Made by a program: the position numbers and the translations under genes. The notes under the pieces were generated by a model. The model was given only the letters and a program-made list of their open reading frames with translations, was not told the origin of the DNA and ran no database searches. DNA of 64,000 nucleotides, from NCBI RefSeq assembly GCF_949987515.2, contig NC_082687.1, forward strand, positions 20,072,148 to 20,136,147. Direction: 5' to 3'. Shown here piece by piece: positions 51,238 through 63,245 of the stretch. This stretch comes from Delphinus delphis (taxonomy: Eukaryota > Chordata > Mammalia > Artiodactyla > Delphinidae). Position 1 is the first letter of the stretch; the number at the start of each line of letters is the position of its first letter.

Positions 51238-54200
51238 TAATAGGAACATACATATTGATAATTACTTTAAATGTGAATGGATTAAATGCTCCAACCAAAA
51301 GACAGGCTTGGGCTTCCCCTGGTGGCGCAGTGGTTGAGAGTCCGCCTGCCAATGCAGGGGACACGGGTTCATGCCCTGGTCCGGGAAGATCCCACATGCC
51401 ACGGAGTGGCTGGGCCCGTGAGCCGTGGCCGCGGAGCCTGCGCGTCTGGAGCCTGTGCTTCACAACGGGAGAGGCCACAACAGTGAGAGGCCTGCATACC
51501 GCCAAAAAAAAAAAAAAAAAAGACACAGGTTTGCTAAATGGATACAAAAACAAGACCCATATATATGCTGTCTACAAGAGACCCACTTCAGACCTAGGGA
51601 CACATACAAACTGAAAGTGAGGGGATGGAAAAAGATATTCCATGCAAATGGAAATCAAAACAAAGCTGGAGTAGCAGTTCTCATATCAGACAAAATAGAC
51701 TTTAAAACAAGAGACAAAGAAGGGAACTACATAATGATCAAGGGATCCAGCCAAAAAGAAGATATAACAGTTGTAAATATTTATGCACCCAACATAGGAG
51801 CACCTCAATAACATAAGGCAAATGCTAATACCCATAAAAGGGGAAATCAGCAGTAACACAATAATGGCTGGGGACTTTAACACCCCACTTTCAGCAATGG
51901 ACAGATCATCCAAAATGAAAATAAACAAGGAAACACAAGCTTTAAAGGACACGTTAAACAAGATGGACTTAATTGATATTTATAGGACATTCCATCCAAA
52001 AACAACAGAATACACTTTCTTCTCAAGTGCTCATGGAACATTCTCCAGGAGAGATCATATCTTGGGTCACAAATCAAGCATTGGTAAACTTAAGAAAATT
52101 GAAATCGTATCAAGTATCATTTCCAACCACAACGCTGTGAGACTAGATATCAATTACAGGAAAAAATCTCTAAAAATCTCTAAAACACATAGAGGCTAAA
52201 CAATACTCTACTAAATAACCAAGAGATTACTGAAGAAATCAAAGAGAAATCAGAAAATACCTAGAAACAAATGGCAATGAAAACACGACGACCCAAAACC
52301 TATGGGATGCAGCAAAAGCAGTTCTAAGAGGGAATTTTATAGCAATACAATCCTACCTCAAGAAACAAGAAACATCTCAAATAAACAACCTAACCTTACA
52401 CCTAAAGCAATTAGAGAAAGAAGAACCGAAAAAACACGAAGTTAGCAGAGGGAAAGAAATCATAAAGATCAGATCAGAAATAAATGAAGAAGAAATGAAG
52501 GAAACAGTAGCAAAGATCTATAAAACTAAAAGCTGGTTCTTTGGGACAGTAAACAAAATTGATAAACCATTAGCCAGACTCATCAAGAAAAAAAGGGAGA
52601 AGACTCAGATCAACAGAATTAGAAGTGAAAAAGGAGAAGTAACAACGGACACTGCAGAAATACAAAGGATCATGAGAAATTACTCCAAGCAACTATATGA
52701 CAATAAAATGGACAATCTGGAAGAAATGGACAAATTGTTAGAAAAGCACAACCTTCCAAGACTGAACCAGGAAGAAATAGAAAATATAAACAGACCAATC
52801 ACAAGCACTGAAATTGAAACTGTGATTAAAAATCTTCCAACAAACAAAAGCCCAGGACCAGATGGCTTCACAGGCGAATTCTATCAAATATTTAGAGAAG
52901 AGCTAACACCTATCCTTCTCAAACTCTTCCAAAATATAGCAGAGGGAGGAATACTCCCCAACTCATTTTACGAGGCCACCATCACCCTGATACCAAAACC
53001 GGACAAAGATGTCGCAATTAAAGAAAACTACAGGCCAATATCACTGATGAAAATAGATGTAAAAATCCTCAACAAAATACTACCAAACAGAATCCAACAG
53101 CACATTAAAAGGATCATACACCACGATCAAGTGGGGTTTGTCCCAGGAATTCAAGGATTCTTCAATATACAGAAATCAATCAATGTGATACACCATATTA
53201 ACAAATTGAAAGATAAAAACCATATGATTATCTCAATAGATTCAGAAAAAGCTTTTGACAAAATTCAACACCTATTTATGATAAAAACCCTCCAGAAAGT
53301 AGGCATAGAGGGAACCTCCCTCAACATAATGAAGGCCATATATGACAAATCCACAGCCAACATCATTTTCCATGGTGAAAAACTGAAACCATTTCCACTA
53401 AGATCAGGAGCAAGGCAAGGTTGCCCACTCTCACTGCTGTTATTCAACACAGTTTTGGAAGTTTTAGCCACAGCAGTCAGAGAAGAAAAGGAAATAAATT
53501 CAAATTTGAAAAGAAGAAGTAGAACCATCACTGTTTGCAGAGGACATAATACTATACATAGAGAATCCTGAAGATGCTACCAGAAAACTACTAGAGCTAA
53601 TGAATGAATTTGGTAAAGTAGCTGGTTACAAAATTAATGCACAGAAATCTCTTGCATTCCTATACACTAATGATGAAAATCTGAAAGAGAAATCAAGGAA
53701 ACACTCCCATTTACCACTGCAACAAAAAGAATAAAATACCTAGGAATAAACCTACCTAAGAAGACAAAAGACCTGTATGCAGAAAACTATAAGACACTAA
53801 TGAAAGAAATTAAAGATGACAAACAGATGGAGAGATATACCATGTTCTTGGATTGGAAGAATGAACATTGTGAAAATAACTATACTACCCAAAGCAATCT
53901 ACAGATTCAGTGCAATGCGTATCAAACTACCAATGGTATTTTTCACAGAACTAGAACAAAAAAATTCACAATTTGTATGGAAACACAGAAGACCCCAAAT
54001 AGCCAAAGCAATCTTGAGAAAGAAAAACGGAGCTGGAGGAATCAGGCTCCCTGACTTCAGACTATACTACAAAGCTACAGTAATCAAGACAGTATGGTGT
54101 GTCACAAAAATAGAAATATAGATCAGTGGAACAGGATAGCAAGCCCAGAGATAAACCCACACACATATAGTCACCTTATCTTTGATAAAGGAAGCAAGAA

Positions 54201-54314
54201 TATACAATGGAGAAAAGACAGCCTCTTCAATAAGTGGTGCTGGGGAAACTGGACAGCTACATATAAAAGAATGAAATTAGAATACTCCCTAACACCGTAT
54301 ACAACAACAAACTC
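51238..54314 (+). pseudogene. L1 ORF2 (endonuclease and reverse transcriptase), broken
   Basis: ORF2 normally supplies target-primed reverse transcription. It starts near YILIITLNVNGLNAPTKRQ, the endonuclease N-terminus, and is cut by a SINE at 51310-51521. It resumes with CCLQETHFR and GVAVLISDKIDF and is frameshifted near 51811, just before AGDFNTPLS. Further breaks occur around 52200-52490. The reverse transcriptase part is open from 52495 to 53571, with [36 protein letters not shown] and [11 protein letters not shown], then frameshifts. The next segment (about 53530-53560) has FAED where the family has the catalytic FADD. Later C-terminal pieces are in several frames. Dead several times over. 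Confidence 0.88.
51310..51521 (+). mobile_element. CHR-type SINE nested inside L1 ORF2
   Basis: Complete SINE with a pure A tail, flanked by AAAAGACAGGCTT and AAAAGACACAGGTTT, an imperfect target duplication within the L1 endonuclease region. It therefore inserted after the L1. Confidence 0.95.
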
Positions 54315-55588
54315 AAAACAAATTAAGACCTAAATGTAAGGCCAGACATTATAAAGCGGGAAACATAGGCAGAACACTCTTTGACATAAATCACAAGATC
54401 CTTTTTGACCCACCCCCTAGAGAAATGGAAATAAAAACAAAAATAAACAAATGGGACGTAATGAAACTTACAAGCTTTTTCACAGCAAAGGAAACCATAA
54501 ACAAGATGAAAAGACAACCCTCAGAATGGGAGAAAATATTTCCAAACGGAGCAACTGGGAAAGGATTACTCTCCAAAATTTACAAGCAGCTCATACAGCT
54601 CAATATCAAAAAAATAAACAGCCCAATCCAAAAATGGGCAGAAGACCTAAAAAGACATTTCTGCAAAGAAGCTATACAGAGTGCCAAGAAACACATGAAA
54701 GGATGCTCAACATCACTTACCATCAGAGAAATGCAGATCAAAACTACAATGAGGTATCACCTCACACTGGTCAGAATGGCCATCATCAAAAAATCTACAA
54801 ACAATAAATGCTGGAGAGAGTGTGGAGAAAAGGAACCCTCTTACACTGTGGGTGGGAATGTAAATTGATACAGCCACTATGGAGAACAATATGGAGGTTC
54901 CTTAAAAACTACAAATAGAACTACCATATGACCCAGCAGTCCCACTACTGGGCATATACCTTGAGGAAACCATAATTCAAAAAGAGTCATGTACCACAAT
55001 GTTCATTGCAGCACTATTTACAGTAGCCAGGACATGGAAGCAACCTAAGTGTCCATCAACAGATGAATGGATAAAGGAGATGTGGCACATATATACAATG
55101 GAATATTACTCAGCCATAAAAAGAAATGAAATTGAACTATTTGTAGTGAGGTGGTTGGACCTAGAATCTGTCATTCAGAGTGAAGTAAGTCAGAAAGAGA
55201 AAAACAAACACCATATGCTAACACATATATATGGAATCTAAAAAAAAGAAAAAAAACTGGTTCTCATGGACCTAGGGGCAGGACAGGAGTAAAGACACAG
55301 ATGTAGACAATGGTCTTGAGGACACGGGGAGGGGGAAGGGTAAGCTGGGACGAAGTGAGAGTGTGTCATGGACATATATACACTACCATATGTAAAATAG
55401 CTAGTGGGAAGCAGCTGCATAGCACAGGGAGATCACCTTGGTGCTTTGTGACCACCTAGAGGGGTGGGGTAGGGAGAGTGGGAGGGAGATGCAAGAGGGA
55501 GGGGATTTGGGGATATATGTATACGTATAGCTGATTCACTTTGTTATACAGCAGAAACTAACACACCATTGTAAAGCAATTATACTCC

Positions 55589-55594
55589 AATAAA
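55589..55594 (+). terminator. L1 polyadenylation signal
   Basis: AATAAA at the usual L1 3' end (CTCCAATAAAGATGTT), followed from 55601 by a short, decayed A-rich stretch. Confidence 0.8.
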
Positions 55595-55647
55595 GATGTT
55601 AAAAAATAATAATGCAAAAAATATAATATTTCACTTTCACATTTTTC

Positions 55648-55653
55648 AATAAA
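55648..55653 (+). terminator. Second polyadenylation signal in the transduced tail
   Basis: AATAAA about 22 nt before an A-rich tail starting at 55675, which directly abuts the target duplication. Spacing and order fit a read-through transcript cleaved downstream of the L1 signal. Confidence 0.7.
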
Positions 55654-56404
55654 AATAATTGTAGTTTCTTCACTAAAAAGAAAAGAAAGAAAGATATACT
55701 CACTACAAGAATGAGCATTTTCAAAGTAAGCAACTGCATAGCTGGAAATGTAGCCCCTATTAAAAGGAGTGTGGCTTAAAACAAAGAAAATTCTCCTTTG
55801 AGGCTAAATGCTCTGAGATTAAAAAGTCAGAAAAAATGAGATAAGATTTTAAGGTAAAGGTATGAATATATATCTGTATCCCAAAAATGTTTACACTTTC
55901 TCTGCAGGTTTTGGTATCAGTATTCTTTCAACCCATTGTATCCAAGTAATACGCATTTCCAGATTTCTGGTTGTGCATACTATGAGTAAACACAATCTGA
56001 GTACCTTTATTTGTAAATGTGACTCTTAATCATTATCATTACGTTGGAATGGCTTATTAAGAGAAGTCTTGAACCTAGCTTAAAGAATCTGAATAACTAG
56101 GTCCAGGGTAGTCCTACCTGAAGGCAGAGGTATTAACCAGTATATAATATGTCTTATCCAACCCTAATATTCCTAAAATTCTATGTAAATAGAAATATAA
56201 ATTTAGTTTTTGCAAGTCAATAGTATACACCTTCCTATGAAATAGGAAGTGAAGCCAGGGAGATGCCAACCTGAGTTATATTGTCATATTTCTGCAGGAG
56301 TAGAACCCATGACTGAAGTGTGAAATTTAGATGTTCTAACTTAACCCGAAGGGACTAGACCAACATGATATATTTAGCAGTTTCTCAATATGGACTAATA
56401 AAAT

Positions 56405-56680
56405 ATTATAGGGAGGTAGCATAGTAGAATGTGTAAGAGCCTGAAACTTCACTGTGTTCAAATCCTGGGCTCTCCATTTACTAGCTTTTCAACCTTAGAT
56501 AAGTTACTTAACCTCTCTGACCTCCAGTTTCTCTTCTGCAGAACGAGGATATTAATAGTAGACCTGCATCACAAAGTTGTTGTGAGGATTAAATCAGCTA
56601 ATATATACATATAAAATCACTCAGAACAGTGTCTGCCATATAGTAAACTTTATATTAGTTAAATATTATTATGTGAATCT
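56405..56680 (+). repeat. MIR, near complete
   Basis: Contains GGTAGCATAGTAGAATGTGT, GTTCAAATCCTGGGCTCTCC, AAGTTACTTAACCTCTCTGA, GTTGTTGTGAGGATTAAATC and ATAGTAAACTTTATATTAG in sense order. Confidence 0.93.
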
Positions 56681-57031
56681 GTATCAAGTGAACCACCTTT
56701 TGGGATTCTGATATTCCTCACTATCCTTCGTGTTTCTCAGGAGTGAATTGGTTTAGGGATGAAGAAGTGGAAAAGACTGATTAAGAGAAAACTCAGATTG
56801 AATAGGTAAATCTAGTACTCTGTCATTGTAAATGAATCTTGGGGCCCATTACTATGGTAACTAATAGAAAATTTTCACTAAAATTTTTAAATAATTCAAA
56901 AGTGTATTTTATATTAATTACTTTTGAAAAAGGTTAAGTACATAGTATTTATAGGTAGAATCTTGAACAAGCTTTATTTTTCATGTTTTTGAATATTATT
57001 ATACTATGTGAAATTATACATCTGGACATGA

Positions 57032-57142
<111 letters not shown>

Positions 57143-57404
57143 TGATGATGGCGATGAAGATGATTCTACATTTTCTGCCTTATTGAAATTCACTAGTTTC
57201 CATATATAAAACAAGGAAAAATCATAAATATTTATTTAACTTTCATAAAAGAGCACTGTGTCTTGCAGGTGTTCCAGAAAAGTTACCTACCATAGAATTA
57301 TGGGCAAGGCTGTATTAGACCTTGCAAGGCATTTCATTTGGGTGTCTGATCAGCTAGCCACAAGGCAGTGGCCCTTAGGTCCTTTAGTAGAAATGTTTTA
57401 AGTG

Positions 57405-57768
57405 TTGTATTCATCTGTTCAGGCTTCCATAACAAAATATCATAGACTGGGTGGATGAAACAAAAGAAATTTGTAGCTCATGGTTCTGGAGACTGGAAGT
57501 CCCAGGTCAAGGTCTGACAGTGTCAGTTCCTTGTGAGGGCTCTCTTCCTGGCTTGCAGACAGGCACCTTCTTGTTGTGTCCTAACAGGGCAGAGAGAGAG
57601 TAAGCTCTCTGCTCTTCTTTAAAAAACAGTAATCCTGTCCAATCAGGGCCTTGCCCTTATGACCTCATTTAACCTTAATTCTTCCCGTAAAAGCTCTATC
57701 TCCAAATACAGCCACACTGTTAGGGCTTCAACATACGAATTTTGGGGGAACACAATTAGTCCATAACA
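57405..57768. repeat. Medium-reiteration interspersed repeat, copy 2
   Basis: Runs from CAGGCTTCCATAACAAAATA through TTCTGGAGACTGGAAGTCCC and CAAATACAGCCACACTG to GGGGGAACACAATTAGTCCA. Same order and ends as 15666-16118, but with a shorter middle. Confidence 0.75.
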
Positions 57769-57954
57769 ATGTTCTACCAGTGTAATATGCAGAGACCTGT
57801 TAAAAGGGTATTCTAATGAAAAGTGTTGAAAGGAGGAGTCTTCTAGTTGAGGCTGATGTCATCATGATAAATCAAGATCTCCTGGTGACAATTGAGTATA
57901 CGACTAAGAGATGAAAATGCTGAATCCTCATCTTAATGATTACACTGAACGATT

Positions 57955-58320
57955 GAGGAATACAGTTTTCACAAAAAGTTGGAAACAATCCAAATGTCTA
58001 TCAGTAAGTGGCCAGTTAAATAAATTATGGTGTATCTATGTGATGGAATATTGTGCAGTTATTAAAAAGGATGAGTACTCTATGGACTAATATGGAAGAG
58101 TCTCAAAGATACAACATTAAAATTTTTTAAAAGGTAGATATAAAGCAAAGTGTATATAAAAAAGATTCTATGTTTATGTTTACATACGCATAAAGAAACT
58201 CTGGAAGAATACAACAGAACAGGGAGGGACGGGAATGGCAAGGAGAATTTTCAGTGTACACCACTGTATACCTTTTTATGTTTACGAAGCTTGATCCATG
58301 CGAATATATTACATAGTCAA
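57955..58320 (+). repeat. Old L1 3'-end fragment
   Basis: TTGGAAACAATCCAAATGTC, then TGGTGTATCTATGTGATGGA and GAATATTGTGCAGTTATTAA are L1 ORF2 C-terminal/3' sequence in sense order. Confidence 0.75.
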
Positions 58321-58519
58321 AAAATCCAGCTAAAACGTCTTGAGGTGGGGAGTTAAATGCTGACACTGCGTGGCTGCTCAAAGCAGTGGGCCCTTCAGCA
58401 CCGGTGATTCGGCCCCAAGCATAGTTTAATGAAAAAGATAAGTTTTGTTACAAATGCATTAAAGCTATAAGGTGAGATCACATTTTGATAGCATAATACT
58501 TTTATTATTGCTCGGTTCT

Positions 58520-58815
58520 TATTTTATCATTTCTATCATGATTTTCTTTTAAATTTTTTGTCTAGGAGTCCATTTTTAAGTTTCCAAACATTTAAAAGAT
58601 GTTTGGTTGATGATTTCAACATTATATTGTGGTCATAGAAGGTGGTCTTAGATATAAGTTCTTTGAAATTTTTTTGTCTTTCTCTGTGACTCTATGATAA
58701 GTTTTTTTTAAATGTTCCATGTGTACTTGAAAATAATTATATCCTTTTTTTTTGTTTGGTGGAAGGTTCTGTATATAACTGTTAGCTTGAACTTATTAAT
58801 TTTGTGGATCAAGTA
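58520..58815 (-). repeat. Old L1-like fragment, antisense
   Basis: T-rich; the segment TTCAACATTATATTGTGGTC and TGTTCCATGTGTACTTGAAA read as reverse-complement old L1. Confidence 0.55.
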
Positions 58816-59363
58816 AAAAAAAATCCAGCTAAAAACTGTGAAAATGCCTGACTATTCTGGCACTGCCAGATATCAACGAGGAGGCTGCCTTATGGGTGTT
58901 ACCGAATGCCCTGTGTATGCCTAGAGCCTTGGCCATCCTCACCTCACAATACACTGACCCTGTCATGATGTCTCTCTTACAGGGTTTAGTTTTTTGTCTG
59001 CATTGGCTGGCAGGCAGGCTGGTAGTAGTACCACCTTCCTCACTCTCTCTTTCCACGACTAGCCTTTCTGATATTGCTGTAAATAATCTTGGAGGATTTT
59101 AAGGCTAATTTGGAAAAGAAGATGTATGCAATGTATTTTATTCACGTGATGATTTATACTGAAAGACATTTGAAATTTTAGACGAGTGAACTAATGAAGT
59201 TTTGCAATACATTGGCATAATCTTATATTTCAGTTTCACATTGGCAATTTAGTAAAAATGTATGGGTATAGAATTCTAAGGTTGTAAATTTCTCTAAGGT
59301 GTTATATACTTTTCAGTACCTTGTGTCTAAACGTTGGGCATAAAGAATGTGTTTAATGAGTAG

Positions 59364-59573
<210 letters not shown>

Positions 59574-59939
59574 TAAACACTTGTGCTTGTTGCAACAAGA
59601 GGATGGTCTGATTAGAAAAGATCAGGTAGTCTCCTCCTTTGAACAGCTTCCTAGTAACTGGTTTCTGGGTCCATGGTGCTTCTTTTTAGAGAAGAAAGAA
59701 GTAATATATGATTTGGGGGTCATAGAATTAAGTCTAGCCTTTTAAAATAATGTTATTTCATTGAGTTTTATATGAGATTTAGACATTTGAAAATTCTCTT
59801 TGAATTTGAGAATCTATCATTTATTGACTACCTCAGGGTTCAGGTAGTTGAGATGAAAAGATAAGGCTTGTTGTGTAGGAGAATCAGCCACTCTGTCAAC
59901 TGGCCTCAGGCACCATGCACTGCAGAGCTATAAAAATGA

Positions 59940-60600
59940 ATAAGGCAGCATTCTCTTCCTCACAAAGGACACACCGAGAAGGGGAGATCATAAGTCTCCT
60001 TCAGTTGTTACAGTGCGAATTATTACTTTGGTAAGTTCCAAAAGTGAGGTGTCCACAAAAACGTAGAAGAATGCAAGGAGAACGAACCTTAGATTCTGAA
60101 GAAGCCACCAAGAAGAAGGCTTCTTCAAGGTCCTGAAAATTGGCGATGTATTTCAGTAGTTGAGTGTGCAACAGAGAAGGAAAGGGTTTCCTAGACTTAG
60201 GAAACGTGAGGAGCTAAAACAGCTAGTGTTTATTCAGGGAGAAGTGAGCATTATGAGCACTGAGATGCACTCCTGGAGGCCACAGCAGGTGAGGAAGGCC
60301 GGGGCCAGGCTCTGTGGGGCTGTGATTGGCACCTAAAGAGTTTTGCATTGACTCTGGAAAGGGGAATGACCAGGCCAGTTTGGATTTGGAATGATGCCTC
60401 TGATTCTCTCTGTAGACACTGAAGAGACTATCTGGGCAGCAGACAGTGAGTCAGAGGAGGAATGCAAGAATCCAAGTGAGCAATGGTGAAGTTAGTGAAG
60501 GTCTTAATGCAGTGGAGTGAAAGGAGAAGGTGGATTCAGGAGGCAGTGCAGGGATGGTGTCAAGAGGACCCAGGTGCTGGTTGGGGTAGGGGGTGAAAAG
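59940..60600 (-). repeat. L2-like sequence
   Basis: On + it contains GCATTGACTCTGGAAAGGGG and GAAGGTGGATTCAGGAGGCA, resembling reverse-order L2 internal sequence. Old. Confidence 0.5.
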
Positions 60601-62269
60601 AGAAAATCAGGAGTCCTGGACGGTTCTAGGAATCCCAGCCTGGGAAGGCTGTGATGTGGTTGAACTGATGAAGAGTCAAAGGAGCAAACGTAGATCTGGG
60701 TGGGCAAAGACAGAGTTCAGTTTAAAGCATGCTGCATTTTAGGTCCCTGTGGCAGATTCCTAACAGGCCATTCAAAAGGCAGGACTGGAACTCCAGAGAG
60801 GGCAGGGTGGGAAATTCACACTGAGACTCCTCTCGGAATGAGGGTAACAGGCCTCAAAGGTTATTTGTTAACCTGGAGTCCACTCACCCCTATGGGGCTC
60901 CATGGCTAGAAGTGTACTTTAAAACAATTAGTTTTTTTTGTAATCCTATTTTGAATTTTACATACTAAAAACTGTGATTCTAAGAAGAGATCCGTAGACT
61001 TCACTAGACTGCAAAAGAGGCCGTGGCACAAACATAATTAGAAACCCCTGGACTAGAGGGAAGTGAGACTGGGGAGGGACAGGGCGCCCAGGTCCTGGCT
61101 GAGGCTGGAACCCACAAAGGTGCCGCAGCAACGATCCACATGGCTGCTAATCCTGTGATAGCAACATGGGATGGGGGATCTTTGAGGAGGGCTTTCTTTT
61201 CCTAGAATTCATGTGGCAGCAGCATTTAGAAAACGGGTCCGTGATTTCTTGTTTCTTCTCTGAGCTTGTGGCCCCTCCACTGATGGGTCAGATGTACAGT
61301 GCATTTCGTTACTGGTGCTTTGAAAACACTGTCAGCAGAGGATCCTTTATTTTCTCTCCACGTGACATTTCGTGCGAAATCCCAGTATATAAACCGGAGA
61401 GGCTTGAAGTGGAGGTGGCAAGTCCGCCCACTTGGCTCGTCCAGGAAGGAGGCTTACCTCTCCGCACTTCCCTCCCTGCCCAGGAACCGCCTGAGGGCTT
61501 CCGAACGGGCCTTCGGCGTGAAGTTTGAAAATCCCTGCTTTGGATTAAGCACCCTTCTTTAAAAGTAGACCCAGAAGAGAAACAGAGCAAAATTGTTTTG
61601 CAGTTTCTGAGGGGAAAAAAAAAAAAAAAAGATTTCTTCTCCTAAAATGCGTGTTCAAAATAATGTCAATTTTTCTAACACAGAGAATCAGATAAAAAAA
61701 AGGAAACCCAGATTACCTACACATGTGTAAGCCTAGAAATACTCAAAGCTGAGCTTGGTTTCTAGGCTGCCTGTGTCCCTTTCCCAGTGGTATCGGTGCC
61801 TGAAAAGAGTCTGATACAGCAGGGACACGTTCAGACTATTACTTTCTTTGCTACCCTCTTATGGTAGGAGCTATCCAGGGCTGGAATTAGAGAATGGGGT
61901 CTCCTGAAAGTTCAAAATCTCACCTTTATGCATCAGGCACTTACCTTCCAGGTTGTCATTGACTAAAAGCTCCATCTATAAGAACAGTATAGAAAACCAT
62001 CTGGAAAAATAAGAGTTTGTAGTTGAGCTCCACAGAAGGAATGGCCAACATGTATTGTGGTTGAGTTGTTGTGAGACTAGAACAATTTTATTGAAGATAA
62101 CAAATTACCTTAGTCTAGAGAACCTTCTGGATTATAAAATCCCAAGTTGAAATAATCACGAGGACAAATGATTGCACCAGGCCTGTGTGACTGGCCAGAA
62201 AAGTAGCAGGCCATTTAGCATCCGAGTCGCTATGTGAAGATCAATCTAAACTATACAACCCAAGGAATC

Positions 62270-62530
62270 ATTGTGCTCCTTTCTCAGAAGTCCTTGAATA
62301 TACCTTCCACTGCCCCCAGCCCCTGCAGTCACTCCTGAACTCATTGCTTCATTTTATATTCTTCACTTATTTTTATCAATATGTAAAATTATCTTACCTA
62401 TTAATTTATGTGTCTATTGTCTTCTTCCTACCTGTGTTCTTTAGGTCACAGATTTGGTCTTTCATATTTATTGCTACATCTCGGACAACGTAGGTCACGT
62501 AGTAGATGCTTGTTAAATATCTGAGAGCTA
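62270..62530 (+). repeat. L2 3'-end fragment
   Basis: TAGGTCACAGATTTGGTCTT followed by ACGTAGTAGATGCTTGTTAA is a diverged L2 3' end. Confidence 0.65.
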
Positions 62531-63094
62531 AGTTATTGTTTGACCAACCAAGTTGCCATCCTCACCCGAAAGACTAGTAACTTGTTGGGTGCCACCAGTT
62601 AAGACATTAGACAAAGAAATAGATCATATTCCTCTTGTTGTACAGAATCATGCAGCCCCGAACTCTGCATCCTTTATGGTCATTGACGTTGTGTCTCATA
62701 AAAACGTCATGGAGATGGTGGGTCCAGGAAGACAATCAAAATAATCAGGAGAGGGATGGTTGGCAAGGGAAGAAGAGGGTTGAGGAACTGTTATACAAAA
62801 GCAAAGAAAGACCATAATGACTTTTCAGTCTGAAAAGATGGAGATTAGGGAGAAACAGAATCATAATCTGTAGATTATGAAAGGTATGGTCAGGATAAAT
62901 GCCGGCGTGTTTACTGGCAAACTACAACCCAGAAAGTGGGAATGAGATACTTTTAAGGCACATGCACAGCATAAGGTGGTAGAGGCTAAAAGTTTTATCG
63001 ACATTTGTGAACTAAGCTGTTATCTTAAATCATCAGTTATTAAAGGAAGCAAAGATATGTTGGAGTGTTTCCCCCGAAATGGTGACCTAATATA

Positions 63095-63245
63095 ATGGAA
63101 TGCTCATTAGACCTTGCATCTGTTCGTCACTGAGCCCTGACCTCGTACAAGTCCCTCAACATCCTAGCTTCGGTTTCCTCTTCTGTAAAAGTAGAACTTG
63201 TAGTGAGTGACCACTTAGGTCCCTTTTAGAATAGGTTGATGTTTC
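63095..63245 (+). repeat. MIR fragment
   Basis: Contains CCTCGTACAAGTCCCTCAAC, CGGTTTCCTCTTCTGTAAAA and CACTTAGGTCCCTTTT in sense order. Confidence 0.65.

Larger units (their letters stand above)
49439..55689 (+). mobile_element. Near-full-length L1, inactive, with nested SINE and 3' extension
   Basis: A LINE-1 non-LTR retrotransposon in the NFKB1 sense orientation: a 5' region of about 850 bp, ORF1, ORF2, a 3' UTR and an A-rich tail. AAAGATACACTCACT (49424-49438) and AAAGATATACTCACT (55690-55704) form a 15-bp target duplication with one mismatch, fixing the insertion limits. Without the nested SINE it is about 6.0 kb. ORF1 and ORF2 are both broken. It ends with two AATAAA-plus-A-rich modules rather than one, consistent with 3' transduction. 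Confidence 0.93.

Noticed and set aside
52495..53571. 358-codon open frame as a host gene
   Set aside because: It is the reverse transcriptase part of L1 ORF2, with clear RT landmarks, ending at a frameshift inside a 6-kb element flanked by target duplications.
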